This document shows, piece by piece, positions 1 through 9,400 of a stretch of DNA of 24,931 nucleotides. A model generated the notes under the pieces. The model saw only the letters and a list, made by a program, of their open reading frames with translations. It did no database searches and was not told where the DNA came from. The translations under genes were made by a program, and so were the position numbers. The stretch comes from Chloromonas sp. AAM2 (lineage: Eukaryota > Chlorophyta > Chlorophyceae > Chlamydomonadales > Chlamydomonadaceae): the NCBI GenBank assembly GCA_004335635.1, contig QAXH01004715.1, positions 1 through 24,931 of the forward strand, read 5' to 3'. Within the stretch, counting starts at the first letter, position 1. Every line of letters begins with the position of its first letter.

Positions 1-902
1 GGTTCGACGCTGCCTCTGACCCCTGCGTACGAGAGCGTAACAATGCCTGATCGCCCTCACACCTCTTTAATTCTTCTAATTTAATTCAATTCTGTCAAGC
101 AACAGCCTCTCATACAGCCTCTCACCTTGTCAATCCACTGTCACAGTAATAGCGTCTCCTGGTGAGGTTGAGGTGCCGCACCCGCCCCTGGACGTCCTTC
201 CAGGCGAAGCAGTAAATGTTCGTGCGACCTGTGTTAGTTGAAAAAATGCACACTCTATATCGGTACGAGGGTCACTTTATCAGTGCAATATCACTGACGC
301 AACTGCGTCCTGAATTGCGGCTCAACTGCGGACTGCGGGAATCATTCCGCATTCCCGACCGCGCTGGGCGGTCGGTGGGATCGGAACCCATGACCTCTCA
401 CACCTTCACCCCTTGCTCTAACACGGGTGCTAGAGTTGTTTGACCAACCTTGCGGGCGGAGGTACCTTGAGTGCCTGACAACTTCGTAATTGGTAGCAAT
501 TAACTCTTCGTGATCCTCGATAATAGTTTCCCCGCAGGCCTTTAGGCTTTTACATGTTGTTCCTTTTGTCTGAATACCCACACTGCAATGAATCGATGGT
601 TTTACCATGGGCATACACACACACACACACCTGGGTCGTTTCCGACAATGATGGCCTCCTCGGATGCCTTCATTTCCGCCTCTGAAGCATCCGTTGCTGG
701 ACAACTCCGAAGCATCCGCTGAATCTTTGTCGCCCGAGAGCCAGGAGGCGGCCTGCCCTGGGCCTACCATCTTATTAAAAAACTCAGGCCGGAATCGCAG
801 ACCCGAGCCTTCCGTGCGTGATTCGGACATAACATCGGCCTGCGCTTCTTGATCTTTGAAGCAGCCACACAGTTGAGAGTTCATTGTCCTGATTCCGTAG
901 AA
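1..902. other. Upstream region of gene 1, no coding exon found
   Basis: Spacer in front of the NAD(P)-binding protein gene. It holds a tRNA-like relic at 371-440 (listed separately), a short AC dinucleotide run at about 613-631, and a near-perfect hairpin made by CTCTAaCAC and GTGcTAGAG at 416-435, inside the tRNA-like segment. A 180-codon frame on the minus strand (342-884) has no recognisable domain and covers the tRNA-like relic and the dinucleotide run, so it is not called. Promoter elements were not recognised. Confidence 0.5.
371..440 (-). repeat. tRNA-like relic, possible SINE head
   Basis: Read on the minus strand, 432-415 is TAGCACCCGTGTTAGAGC, close to a D-arm/A-box of the TAGCTCAGTTGGTAGAGC type, and 390-377 contains GGGTTCCGATCCC, a B-box/T-arm with one extra C. 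The distance from GAGC to GAGAGGTC matches that of a real tRNA. The anticodon-arm positions do not pair and no good acceptor stem goes with this T-arm, so it is not a functional tRNA. A tRNA-derived SINE head or tRNA pseudogene is the likeliest reading; chance resemblance remains possible. Confidence 0.35.
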
Positions 903-3510
903 ATGTCAGTGGCGGTGATAGGTGCCGGAGGGCCAACCGGTCTCGAGTGTGTCAAGCGCTTGATATCTTGCGGGACGGATGTCCGCGCTGTGGTTCGAGA
1001 TCCGTCAAAGCATGCGTCGAAGCTCCCGCAGGCAAGAGCTGCAAACTAGCGTCGAACTAGGGTTTAGGTTAAATGCAATCATGACGACATCAGGGTTCAC
1101 CATGACCAGCACTTGCATCAGGAAGCGCATCACATGTCAATGGATGCATTAGGATGGCATGCGACGGATGCATTCCAACCGCTGTACTGCATGCATGAGA
1201 TGCGTCGCATACCCGTGCGATCACACATTTCTTCACACACTTCAACAGAACGCTTTGCACTCTGAGCTTATCCAAGACTGATGATGTTTCACTAGACGTT
1301 GCGCTGTGGTTGAATGTGTCAGCACTTCAACTTGCAAGGTCCCATCAAAATGAGCATGTTTCTTGCCTGCAGGATGTTCGGTTGTTTGTTGCCACTGGCG
1401 ATGTAACCGATCCAGCCAGCCTCACCCAAGCGCTCCAAGGCTGCACGGGTTGCATCTATGCAGCCAGTGGCACAGGCTACTGGTCAGCGAACTCAGTTGA
1501 CAATCAGGTAAACGGTTGAAGGTAGTTGAAGCTTGTAAAACAATCAGGTAAACGGTTGAAGGTAGTTGAAGCTTGTAAAACAATGGTCAATGTAGGTGAC
1601 GTCAACAGCATGGTTGACAGGGCGTGGTTGACAGTTGGGTCAAGGGGCCCCTAAACATAAATTTGAATTACAAGCAGGCTGTGATGAGGCGGCTTTTACC
1701 ACCACCTCCTCCCCCGTCTTCCAGCATCCACTACTACATCTAATGACTGACGGTTGGGTAGTTGGTTGCAAAGCGGTTGCAGTGTTGCATGTGAAGCCGT
1801 GGCTCACGTCTGCAAGCTGCGGACAGCGTTCACAGCAGCACCCACTCGCTTGTAGCTCCCGTACTGAGTTGCAGTTCTATCCAAACTGGCAGCTCCATTC
1901 TGCTTGTAGTGACTTTGCGAATGAATGCCAGGTACTGGTGCAATGCAGGGCGTGGCCAACTGTGCGAGCGCAGCAAAAACGGCCGGTGTGGGTCACGTGG
2001 TGCTCGTGAGCAGCCAGCTCGTGAGCCAGCACCAGCGCTGGCACCCCATGCGCATGTTCCTCAACAACATTCGCTGGGGGCTCATGGACGCTAAGTTAGC
2101 AGGTGGGAAGCACTGCATACACATACACATCTGTTAGCATGCCTACACAACTGTATAATGGTTTAGCAGGGTATATACATGTATATATGTATTTACACCA
2201 GCGAAGCTGTCAGAAGACACAGAACGGGACGGGCACCGCCCTGGCCTACCTTGAGCAGGGTGCCCCACATGCCAAGAGCGCTGAGCTCAGCTAGCAGTTT
2301 GGTGTGTGTTAGGCTCCGGGTTGCGCTTGCAGGTGGATAGCACTACACAAGCAGTACACTTGCACATGTAGGCAGTACATAAGTGTTCCAACAGCAGGAA
2401 GTACGTAGTGTTCCAACAGCAGGAAGTACATAGTGTTCCAACAGCAGGAAGCACGTAGTGTTCCAACAGCAGGAAGCACGTAGTGTTCCAACAGCAGGAA
2501 GCACATAGTGTTCCAACAGCAGGAAGTACATAGTTTTCCAACAGCAGGAAGTACATAGTGTTCCAACAGCAGGAAGTACGTAGTGTTCCAACAGCAGGAA
2601 GTACATAGTGTTCCAACAGCAGGAAGTACATAGTGTTCCAACAGCAGGCAGTACATAAGTGTTCTGACTGCAGGAAGTACATAGTGTTCTGACAGCAGGA
2701 AGTACATAGTGTTCCAACAGCATAGGCCCCGTATGCACCGCTTCAGCTGGTACACCTGAGCTTGGGCTCTGGACATCTCCGAAGAAGCGCCGGCACGTGT
2801 GGCGCCTGCCTTGACTTGCCTGAAGACAGTGGGCCACATCAAATTTTGCAAACAACAACATGCCACAACAAATGATGCTATCCATGCCTCAGAAAAGGGG
2901 TGAAGGCAGTTGAAACAGAGGCGATGTTTTCCTCGCGGGGCGGCTACGGGAGTGTTTTCCTGTGTCGTGCGGGGGTGTTTACCTTGCGGGGCGGCTACCC
3001 CATCAAGGACATGGTTGGCAGTGTGTACTGTACGCTCTGTTTTCATGTTTGTTGACCTTCCTTTTCGGCTTGGCACGCCCCGCCCTCCTTGACATTGATG
3101 GTTGTGCACCCGTCGCCCGTGCTGCATGTTTGACCATGCCATGCATGCCATGCTTGACCATGTTTGTTCACCTTCCATGCCTGCTATGCTTGCTTGTGAG
3201 TGCAGGTGAACGGGCTCTGCGGTCGAGTGGCGTGCCTTACACCATTGTGCGTCCCGGGGGATTGACCAACACACCAGGGGGGCACCCCGTTGTCGCAGGC
3301 CAGGGGGACACAGGCCAGGTGCTGGGTACGCCCATCAGCCGCGCCGACGTGGCCGCTGTGTGCGTGTCTGCCCTCTCAAGCCCTGAGGCGAAGGGGGTGA
3401 CGGTGGAGGTGGGGGGCAGCAAGGAGGAGGTGAAGGCTGAACGATGGGAGGAGGGGATCAAAGGAATGTTTAAGGGACTGAAGAAAGATGCGGAGCTGAA
3501 CAAGCCATGA
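903..3510 (+). CDS. NAD(P)-binding NmrA-like / atypical SDR protein, 4 exons
   Basis: Exons: 903-1031, 1373-1507, 1949-2102, 3206-3510 (723 nt, 240 aa; intron phases 0, 0, 1). The protein opens with a Rossmann strand, MSVAVIGAGGPTG, carrying GxxGxxG at residues 7-13; then come DVRAVVRDPSK, the D of GDVTD, the strand ending VGHVVLVSSQ, and a C-terminal part with GVPYTIVRPGGLT. This order and length fit the NAD(P)H-binding PF13460/NmrA-like family of plants and algae (a cofactor-binding oxidoreductase or redox sensor); the substrate cannot be told. Intron 1 is GC-AG (CAG|GCAAGA). Exon 2 to 3 reads VDNQ|GVANCASAAK, as the family predicts. An in-frame ATG at 849 would add 18 residues; 903 is preferred because the family fold starts there, but an upstream targeting exon is not excluded. 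Introns 2 and 3 carry a donor duplication and a minisatellite. TGTAA lies at 3582-3586, 72 nt past the stop. Confidence 0.88.
1501..1580 (+). repeat. Exact 40-bp tandem duplication over a splice donor
   Basis: 1501-1540 and 1541-1580 are identical. Each copy holds CAATCAG|GTAAAC, so the exon 2 donor of the NAD(P)-binding gene occurs at 1508 and again at 1548. Use of the second donor would add 40 nt and an in-frame TGA (codons GTA AAC GGT TGA). Confidence 0.95.
2192..2259 (+). repeat. Dispersed ~65-bp element, copy A
   Basis: Runs from TTTACACCAGCGAAGCTGTC to CTACCTTGAGCAGG, inside intron 3 of the NAD(P)-binding gene. Shared blocks with the other copies are TTTACA(C/T)CA, GAAGC(C/T)GTCA, GAAGAC, AACGG, GGCACCGCC and CCTGAGCA. 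Copies A and the inverted copy at 3523-3588 are the longest match to each other. No terminal inverted repeats or target duplications were made out. Confidence 0.7.
2383..2724. repeat. 25-bp minisatellite, ~13.7 copies, intronic
   Basis: Unit core TTCCAACAGCAGGAAGTACA repeated with period 25 from 2383; single-base variants (ACATA/ACGTA/GCACG; TTCTGAC near the right end), one unit of 26 bp at 2633. It lies in intron 3 of the NAD(P)-binding gene. Because the unit lacks a stop in every minus-strand frame and 25 is not a multiple of 3, it opens long false frames on that strand. Confidence 0.97.
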
Positions 3511-3522
3511 GTTTGTTCACTT

Positions 3523-3588
3523 CTCAGGAGTCGACACAGGCGGTGCCAACACCGTTTTGAGTCTTCTGACGGCTTCCTTGGTGTAAAA
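3523..3588 (-). repeat. Dispersed ~65-bp element, copy E (inverted)
   Basis: Reverse-complement copy of the element: on the minus strand TTTACACCAAGGAAGCCGTC, then AGAAGACTCAAAACGG, GGCACCGCC and CTCCTGAG. It starts 13 bp after the stop of the NAD(P)-binding gene. Its inverted TTTACACC supplies the GGTGTAAA that holds that gene's only near TGTAA signal. Confidence 0.7.
3582..3586 (+). terminator. TGTAA poly(A) signal of the NAD(P)-binding gene
   Basis: TGTAA in GGTGTAAAATG, 72 nt after the stop at 3510 and inside inverted copy E of the dispersed element. Confidence 0.6.
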
Positions 3589-4270
3589 TGTCGGTACAAT
3601 ATATATACAGGGGGGGCGCTAAGAAGATAGATACGGAGCTAAGTGCAACCATTGATGAGTGGAAGGCCGCAGGAGTGAAAGGGCAACCAGTCAATTGTTC
3701 AAGCACGGCGTGAACCTGCGATTGAAGGGGGGCCAAAAGACAGATGCAGATGAGACGAGCAGATGAACGGTCCTTTGGAACAAGCTGTTGCACTGTTTGA
3801 ATACAGAGCAAGGGAACGGTCGTTTTTGCATTGGTGTTGGGCAAGCCTTGGCAGCAGATCCAGGGAAGCAGACCAAGGATCTGAAAATTTGCAGCTTAAC
3901 CAGTCAATCCAGTCAATACTACTGTAGTAACCAGTGTGGGGAGGCCTGCGAAGGTTTACTGTAGTAATAATGGCATGTGAACCAGGCGACAACGATTGAC
4001 GTTTGTGTTGAGCGAGCAGCTGACTGGCAATGCGCTGGATGAAGAGTTGAGCAGGTCACAAGTACAATGCTGTGGCGAAGACGTCATAAGAGCAAGGTGG
4101 CAGAATTAAGACTGCGGTTTGTCCATCTTTATGATTTGACGCTGAAGTGTTAGTGTAAGTATCTGTGTTGGAATCTTAAAGACATGCAATGTACATTGGC
4201 CTCGGCACCAGAATTCTGTTGCTTGACGACGGATGGCTTCAGTCTTGACAACATAATAAGCGGCAACAGT

Positions 4271-4346
4271 TTTACATCAAGGAAGTTTTACATCAAAAGG
4301 AAGCCGTCACAGGACATGGTACCGCGCTGACCTATCCTGAGCAAGA
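4271..4346 (+). repeat. Dispersed ~65-bp element, copy B
   Basis: Begins with a doubled TTTTACATCAA head (about 4270 and 4286), then GGAAGCCGTCA, GGTACCGC, CTGACCTATCCTGAGCAAGA. It is followed by a purine-rich tail with GGCCAAAGGAAGG at 4384-4396, which is also found behind copy D. This suggests the element is longer than its 65-bp core. Confidence 0.6.
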
Positions 4347-4528
4347 CGCAAGAAGAAAGAAAGGCAGGAAAAAAAGCAGAAAAGGCCAAAGGAAGGCGAC
4401 CGGCTACAAAGGACAGAAACAAAGGAGACAGATAAGGCGCATTGCAGAGCGTATCATGAAGAAAGGCTATGCGTGCGAGAAAAAGGATGCAGATCAGGGT
4501 GCAGTCCACCATTCATTAAACGACATGC

Positions 4529-4565
4529 AATGGTATGCGTACCACCCTGACCTACCCTGAGCAAC
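4529..4565 (+). repeat. Dispersed element, short copy C
   Basis: Only the right half is clear: GGTATGCGTACCACCCTGAC then CTACCCTGAGCA. It lies about 190 bp behind copy B in the same orientation. Confidence 0.45.
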
Positions 4566-5444
4566 TGAAAAGGGATTGGCTGGCGGAAGGCTGACAACAC
4601 GTCAAACGGTAAAAACGTGAAAGGGACTGCTCAGGCTCGGTGCCAAGGGGGCTAAGTTGCACCAGCTGTTAGCCTACTGAACATTGAAAAAGACGTGCAG
4701 CATCATTGCTCTCTGCTGTTGCAGAGTGTCGCCTGTGGCACAAAACTGTTCACGAGAGAGACTTCCTTATGAGCCATGCAAATAGAGTGGGCTGCGCCTA
4801 GCCAGCTATCCACGCATTGCCTCGTGACAGGTGTCCAAACGGCCGCCCAAGCAAGCTGAAGCCCTGGATCATCTCCTAGTTACCGTTTGTGATGACTGCT
4901 CCTTACAATGATAGTCCCATTACCGGCACGGTCGCAGGCATCTTCTGGTGGTTGTTCAAGGGGTGTGGGGCACCCAACATGGGTTTGGAGAGAATTTAGA
5001 GCGTACTCAACAAGAACAACACTCTCGTTACAGTGGGGCAGGTTCCTGAACAGCATGTGATGTGGAAGCAAATGCACCGGTAGCATGGACACTAGTATGG
5101 GCCACGAAGCGGCACCACTGCAAAAGCTTGAGTCGTTATTCTCTGTAGCCCTATTTCAAGCACGTTCAAGGACCAGGCGTGTCAGGTCGGCTGCATTAAA
5201 GAGCGCATTAGAAAGCGAGTGTGGGAAGCAAAGCATGGGATGTGGCGTACAATCAGGACTGGATGACCACATCCATGTGCACGGTAATGCTTGAGATCAC
5301 CCCAGGGCACAGAATGGAGGCTTCCCTGCACCGAGCAAGGGTTCAGCCCACTCTCTCACATACGCAGTGCTCGTGAAAGGTTACCTTCCGTTATCGTAGA
5401 GTAGGTCAGAGCAGTATCCAACTTGCATGGCTCTGGCTAGCGTT

Positions 5445-5825
5445 CACGCTCGGCAAATGCACACCCCCTGTAGTCGCAGGCTGCGACAGCACACACCCCA
5501 TCCCCGTGTGCCAGTTCCAGCAGCCACATCACAGCGTCTACCAACAGGTTGCACCACACCACACCAGTCTCACACCACACTCATTCTGTCCAGATGTCCA
5601 TACATACACACGTCAGTTACACCACCCACAATTTTTTTTATTGTCCCAGAACTGGCAAACTTGTTTTTTTCCTTCTGTGGCACGAATAAACCCAGATGTG
5701 CCTGCAGGCTGAACTTCCTTTTCGTCAGACACACCTTACCTTCCATCTTTTGCAGTGAACGACTTGGCCACGATACTTGGGCTGCTGAGTCCGCTGCCCA
5801 CGCTCGGCAAATGCACACCCCCTGT
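5445..5825 (+). repeat. Pair of exact 27-bp direct repeats
   Basis: 5445-5471 and 5799-5825 are identical (CACGCTCGGCAAATGCACAC followed by CCCCTGT). Flanks are only loosely alike. No gene or known element explains the pair. Confidence 0.9.
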
Positions 5826-6480
5826 CTGTGTGACGTTTATTCAGCCCACTTGCGTTTCGTACGTTTAACCCACTTGCATATCAGTTACCATATCAGTTAC
5901 CATACCGGCACTTGCACCAATTCCAGGAGAACATGGATTTTTCAATGGTCCGCATTACAAACGAGGATGGACACCGTTCGCACTTGCGGCCTGCGGGGTC
6001 AATAAACACGTCCCAACTACTCGCTTTGACACAGAATGCTTCAGTCCAGCAGTTTGGCAGGTCTTGCGAACCTGAGGAGCAATGCGATAAAACATAAGAG
6101 CGTGAACAGAGTGCTTTCAATCAAATCTTAGAGCCCAGTGACAGTCTGGAGGAAGCAGTTATATTAAACGATTGCTTGGCCAGAAGCCTTCCACGCTCAT
6201 CATCCAGTCTCCATCGTGTGTCTCGGTGATGATGAGCGAAATCTCATTGCTTGCATGCCAAAGTCACGATACCTGGTGTAGGTGTGCGTAGTCATAATAG
6301 ATGCTGATAGAGCAGGTTGTATTCGCCTTTGCTGCACTATCGTGCACTCACATGCCAGGCACTGCAGGCCGTGACTAAACATACTAAAAACCCAAAATGG
6401 AAAAGCAAGATATGATGGCACCAGCATTGCTGCCATATCCTGGTGGTGCCAGTGCCCCCTGGTCGTCCTCAAACCACAGA

Positions 6481-9400
6481 TTATAAGGCCGACACTCCAT
6501 TGACGGCACTGCCGCTCCCTGGTAGCGTCGACCCCCCCTGCTCGTCCTCCCCCCACAGCAGGAGGTCCGAGCGCTTGCGGGTGAGCCCCGCCTCCATCTT
6601 GGCGCCCTGCCAGCCCTTGTAGGTGCCACGGGCGTACGCTGCACATCTGCGCACGTGGGCAAAACAACGCCAAGTGTTTTTTACGGCTAGTTCGGAAGAT
6701 GTCGCTCTCCATGGCAGGAAGAACACAAAAAAGGGCACAGTGGTAGCAAAAGTACAGCGAAATGTCAACTCGACATAATCATTACATGCATTCACAGATG
6801 TACCCAAAGCGCATGAACAGTAAAACGAGTGCAACTGAAAAACGGCCGTCCGCGGCAGCTGAGGCAGCAGACATCACTGCCCAGTTTCAGTCCCGGTCAC
6901 TTTCTACTTGTCCACCCCCCTTCACCTCCGCCTGCTTCTCTCTACCTCCTTTCCCTTTCCCTCTCTTTCACCTTTCCCTGAGCTTGTCGTACAAGTCAAC
7001 GCCTTGCATGAACGGTTGTTGCATGTACTGCAGCACGTGCAAATGTAACAAAGCCAAGTGAAGAAGTGCTTGCGCTTCCGGCACAAGTGTAACAAAGCTA
7101 CGTTGGCAAATGCGCAACCAAGCCTGCGGAACAAATCCAAACGTGCCTCAGAGCTGGCAGCCTGACACCTTGAAATATCTCCAAACGCCCTGCCTTTGTT
7201 GAGCAATCTCATTGCTCTGGCCCCCTTGATGCGTTCATCCCTTGTTACTCATTTTCCTGCTTGTGATGTATCCTTTCGCTGCTACTGCTTGCTCCGATGA
7301 CAATAGACGGATACAGTTGCCAATGACCACAACCTGCTGAGGGTGGGGTCAGGGCGGGCATCTATCACCATTTTGAGCATGGCTTGCTAGGGTTTTCTCC
7401 ATTGGGCTTGCTTTGCAGAGTTAACCATGACTTGTTCAGATGCTTCCTACCTCTGCCAGTGGCATCCACTTAGCCGCTGACACCTCGCTTTCCTGAGGCA
7501 CGGGCGTGTCCTGCCCGGGCTCCGGAACCAAACCAACAACCTGTGTGCAAAAACGGGCAGGAAACAGGTGGTTGTTTCTGTTACATTGGCACTGACGTGC
7601 CAAGGAAGTGCTGAAGGTTGTAGCTCATGCTGTAAAGGAACGATAAAGAGGAAGCATAACATAAGCTCAGTGGGTTTTGCACTGTGACCTTGCGCTGCAG
7701 CTACAGAAAACATGCCTTCTCATCACCAGCCCCGACAAGCAACATTGAGAACTGACCAGAAGTGGCAAGTATATGCACGACAGGATTGTAGGAGGCACGG
7801 CTTTCCAGCTGCTTACCAAGAACAGGTCCGAGTACGAAAACGCAAAGCCATGCGCTTGACGCACTGCAAGCACGCACTCAAACTTGGCATGGATGCCCGT
7901 TTCTTCCAGAACCTGCACAGGCAGAAGAGTGTCTTTTACTACCACATGTGGAAGGGTCAGCGTGTTTAGCAGACAAGCACATGCTCAACAGGACTGGCAA
8001 TGACGGGAGTCAATGCTCAAATGCTTATCAATTGCAAGTTAGTGCCTTGTGCGTCGAGAGCTTTCTCTAAGATAGAGCAAACAGACGGTAAAAAAGGGTG
8101 AGCTTGGTGGTCAGACGCTCAGCATGGGCTGACACCAATCCTTCACACAGCCCTGCCAGTGGCGCACCTCCCGCTCCGCCCCTATGTGCAGGTCCTCTCC
8201 CTGGTGTATGAGGCCTGTGGGCATCTTCCATACACCCATGCCACGCAACGGCCCATTGCGCTCCTGTGCAAAGTGCAAGGCAACCACATGGGCAGGCAGA
8301 CACATGGTACACGTGGGCACGGGCAGGCACACACATGGTGCACGTGGCATGGGCAGGCAGACACATGGTGCACGTCGCATGGGCAGGCACACACATGGTG
8401 CACGTGGCATGGGCAGGCACACACATGGTGCACGTCGCATGGGCAGGCACACACATGGTGCACATCGCATGGGCAGGCACACACATGGTGCACATCGCAT
8501 GGGCAGGCACAGGACACATGATGCACGTGAATGGAGTAAGAGCACGTTGAACAGCACAGGCCAGGGCACATGTGATGCATGCGTGGTAACAGCTCCTGCA
8601 AACATGCAGGTAAGTGAAGCACATGCCAATCATCCACGTGGAACCGGCTAGTCACGTGGGGCGCACGTGCTGTCATTCACTGTTTGCCCCTCACCTGCAC
8701 CACCAACACTTCCTGCCGGGCGTTAACCACAAACGCACCCACGCCCACCTAAGCAGCACACAACCGTCAAAGGCCAAGCCGTTAGCGGCGTTCTTGCAAC
8801 ACACAGACCGTAAGCAACCAGGAAAGCATTGGTGACAGGTAAGGCGAGTTCACGTGATCACTAACGAGTTCACGTGATAACCAGCAAAAACAGGGGCAGT
8901 AGCCAAGGTATCTGCAAGCGCTTGGAGCAAACTATCTATACTTGACGCCTGATGGCCAAACACTGATACCATGGCATCTCGTGCCTGTGCCCGTTGGAAT
9001 GTAGCCTTTGTCAGTTGTCAGTTGTCTGTTGGGCGTTGGCTTACCTGGTGCGATGCGCTGGGTGGCAGTGTGTTGGGAGTGGAGGGGAGCCACCGCACCA
9101 ACATGATGTGGGTAGGCTCTGCAAGCACGCACGCAGCACGTTACAGGCTATCAAGCAATGATGACAGAAGAATTGAAAATTGTTTCAAACATTGCAGGCT
9201 GTCATAACCAGCACGCGTAGAAGTCTGTTTTAATCAGCTGGTTGAGCATGGAAACCAGCACACCGGCTGATAAAACCGGCGCACACAGTCTGTCAATTGA
9301 ATCATGACATGTCAATCTAGCCAACGAGCAACTTGGCCGGGGCTTGGAACAGTGGATTGTTAATGCAATGGGGTTGGAACCTCACTTAAAGCGGCGGGGA

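Larger units (their letters stand above)
3511..6480. other. Convergent intergenic region, no gene supported
   Basis: About 3 kb between the 3' ends of the NAD(P)-binding gene (+) and the Nudix gene (-). Open frames here are short or lack any domain, codon pattern or fitting splice signals. It holds copies B, C and E of the dispersed element, a purine-rich Lys/Arg-coding stretch behind copy B (about 4340-4460), and an exact 27-bp repeat (5445-5471 and 5799-5825). The nearest TGTAA for the Nudix gene on the minus strand is at 5959-5955, 522 nt beyond its stop. A small lineage-specific gene cannot be excluded. Confidence 0.5.

Noticed and set aside
371..440. Functional tRNA gene
   Set aside because: Extra base in the T-arm, unpaired anticodon-stem positions and no matching acceptor stem.
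342..884. 180-codon minus-strand frame
   Set aside because: No domain, runs through the AC microsatellite and the tRNA-like relic, and has no fitting splice or poly(A) context.
1508..1600. KVVEACK reading in the 40-bp duplication as an exon of gene 1
   Set aside because: It resembles the family by chance, but the exon at 1949 (GVANCASAAKTAGVGHVV) supplies the same segment in the right phase with strong splice sites.
2287..3274. Minus-strand open frames of 131, 180 and 321 codons with repeated LLLEHYVLPAVGT peptides
   Set aside because: They are made by the stop-free 25-bp minisatellite in an intron; all three frames are open and no domain flanks the repeat.
5427..6005. 192-codon plus-strand frame
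   Set aside because: Low-complexity His/Pro/Thr composition, carries the two 27-bp repeats, no homologous feature recognised.
8067..8676. Overlapping open frames on both strands with repeated HTHGA or HHVCACPCD peptides
   Set aside because: Produced by the 30-bp array in Nudix intron 5. Only the part at 8263-8168 in one minus frame is a real exon.
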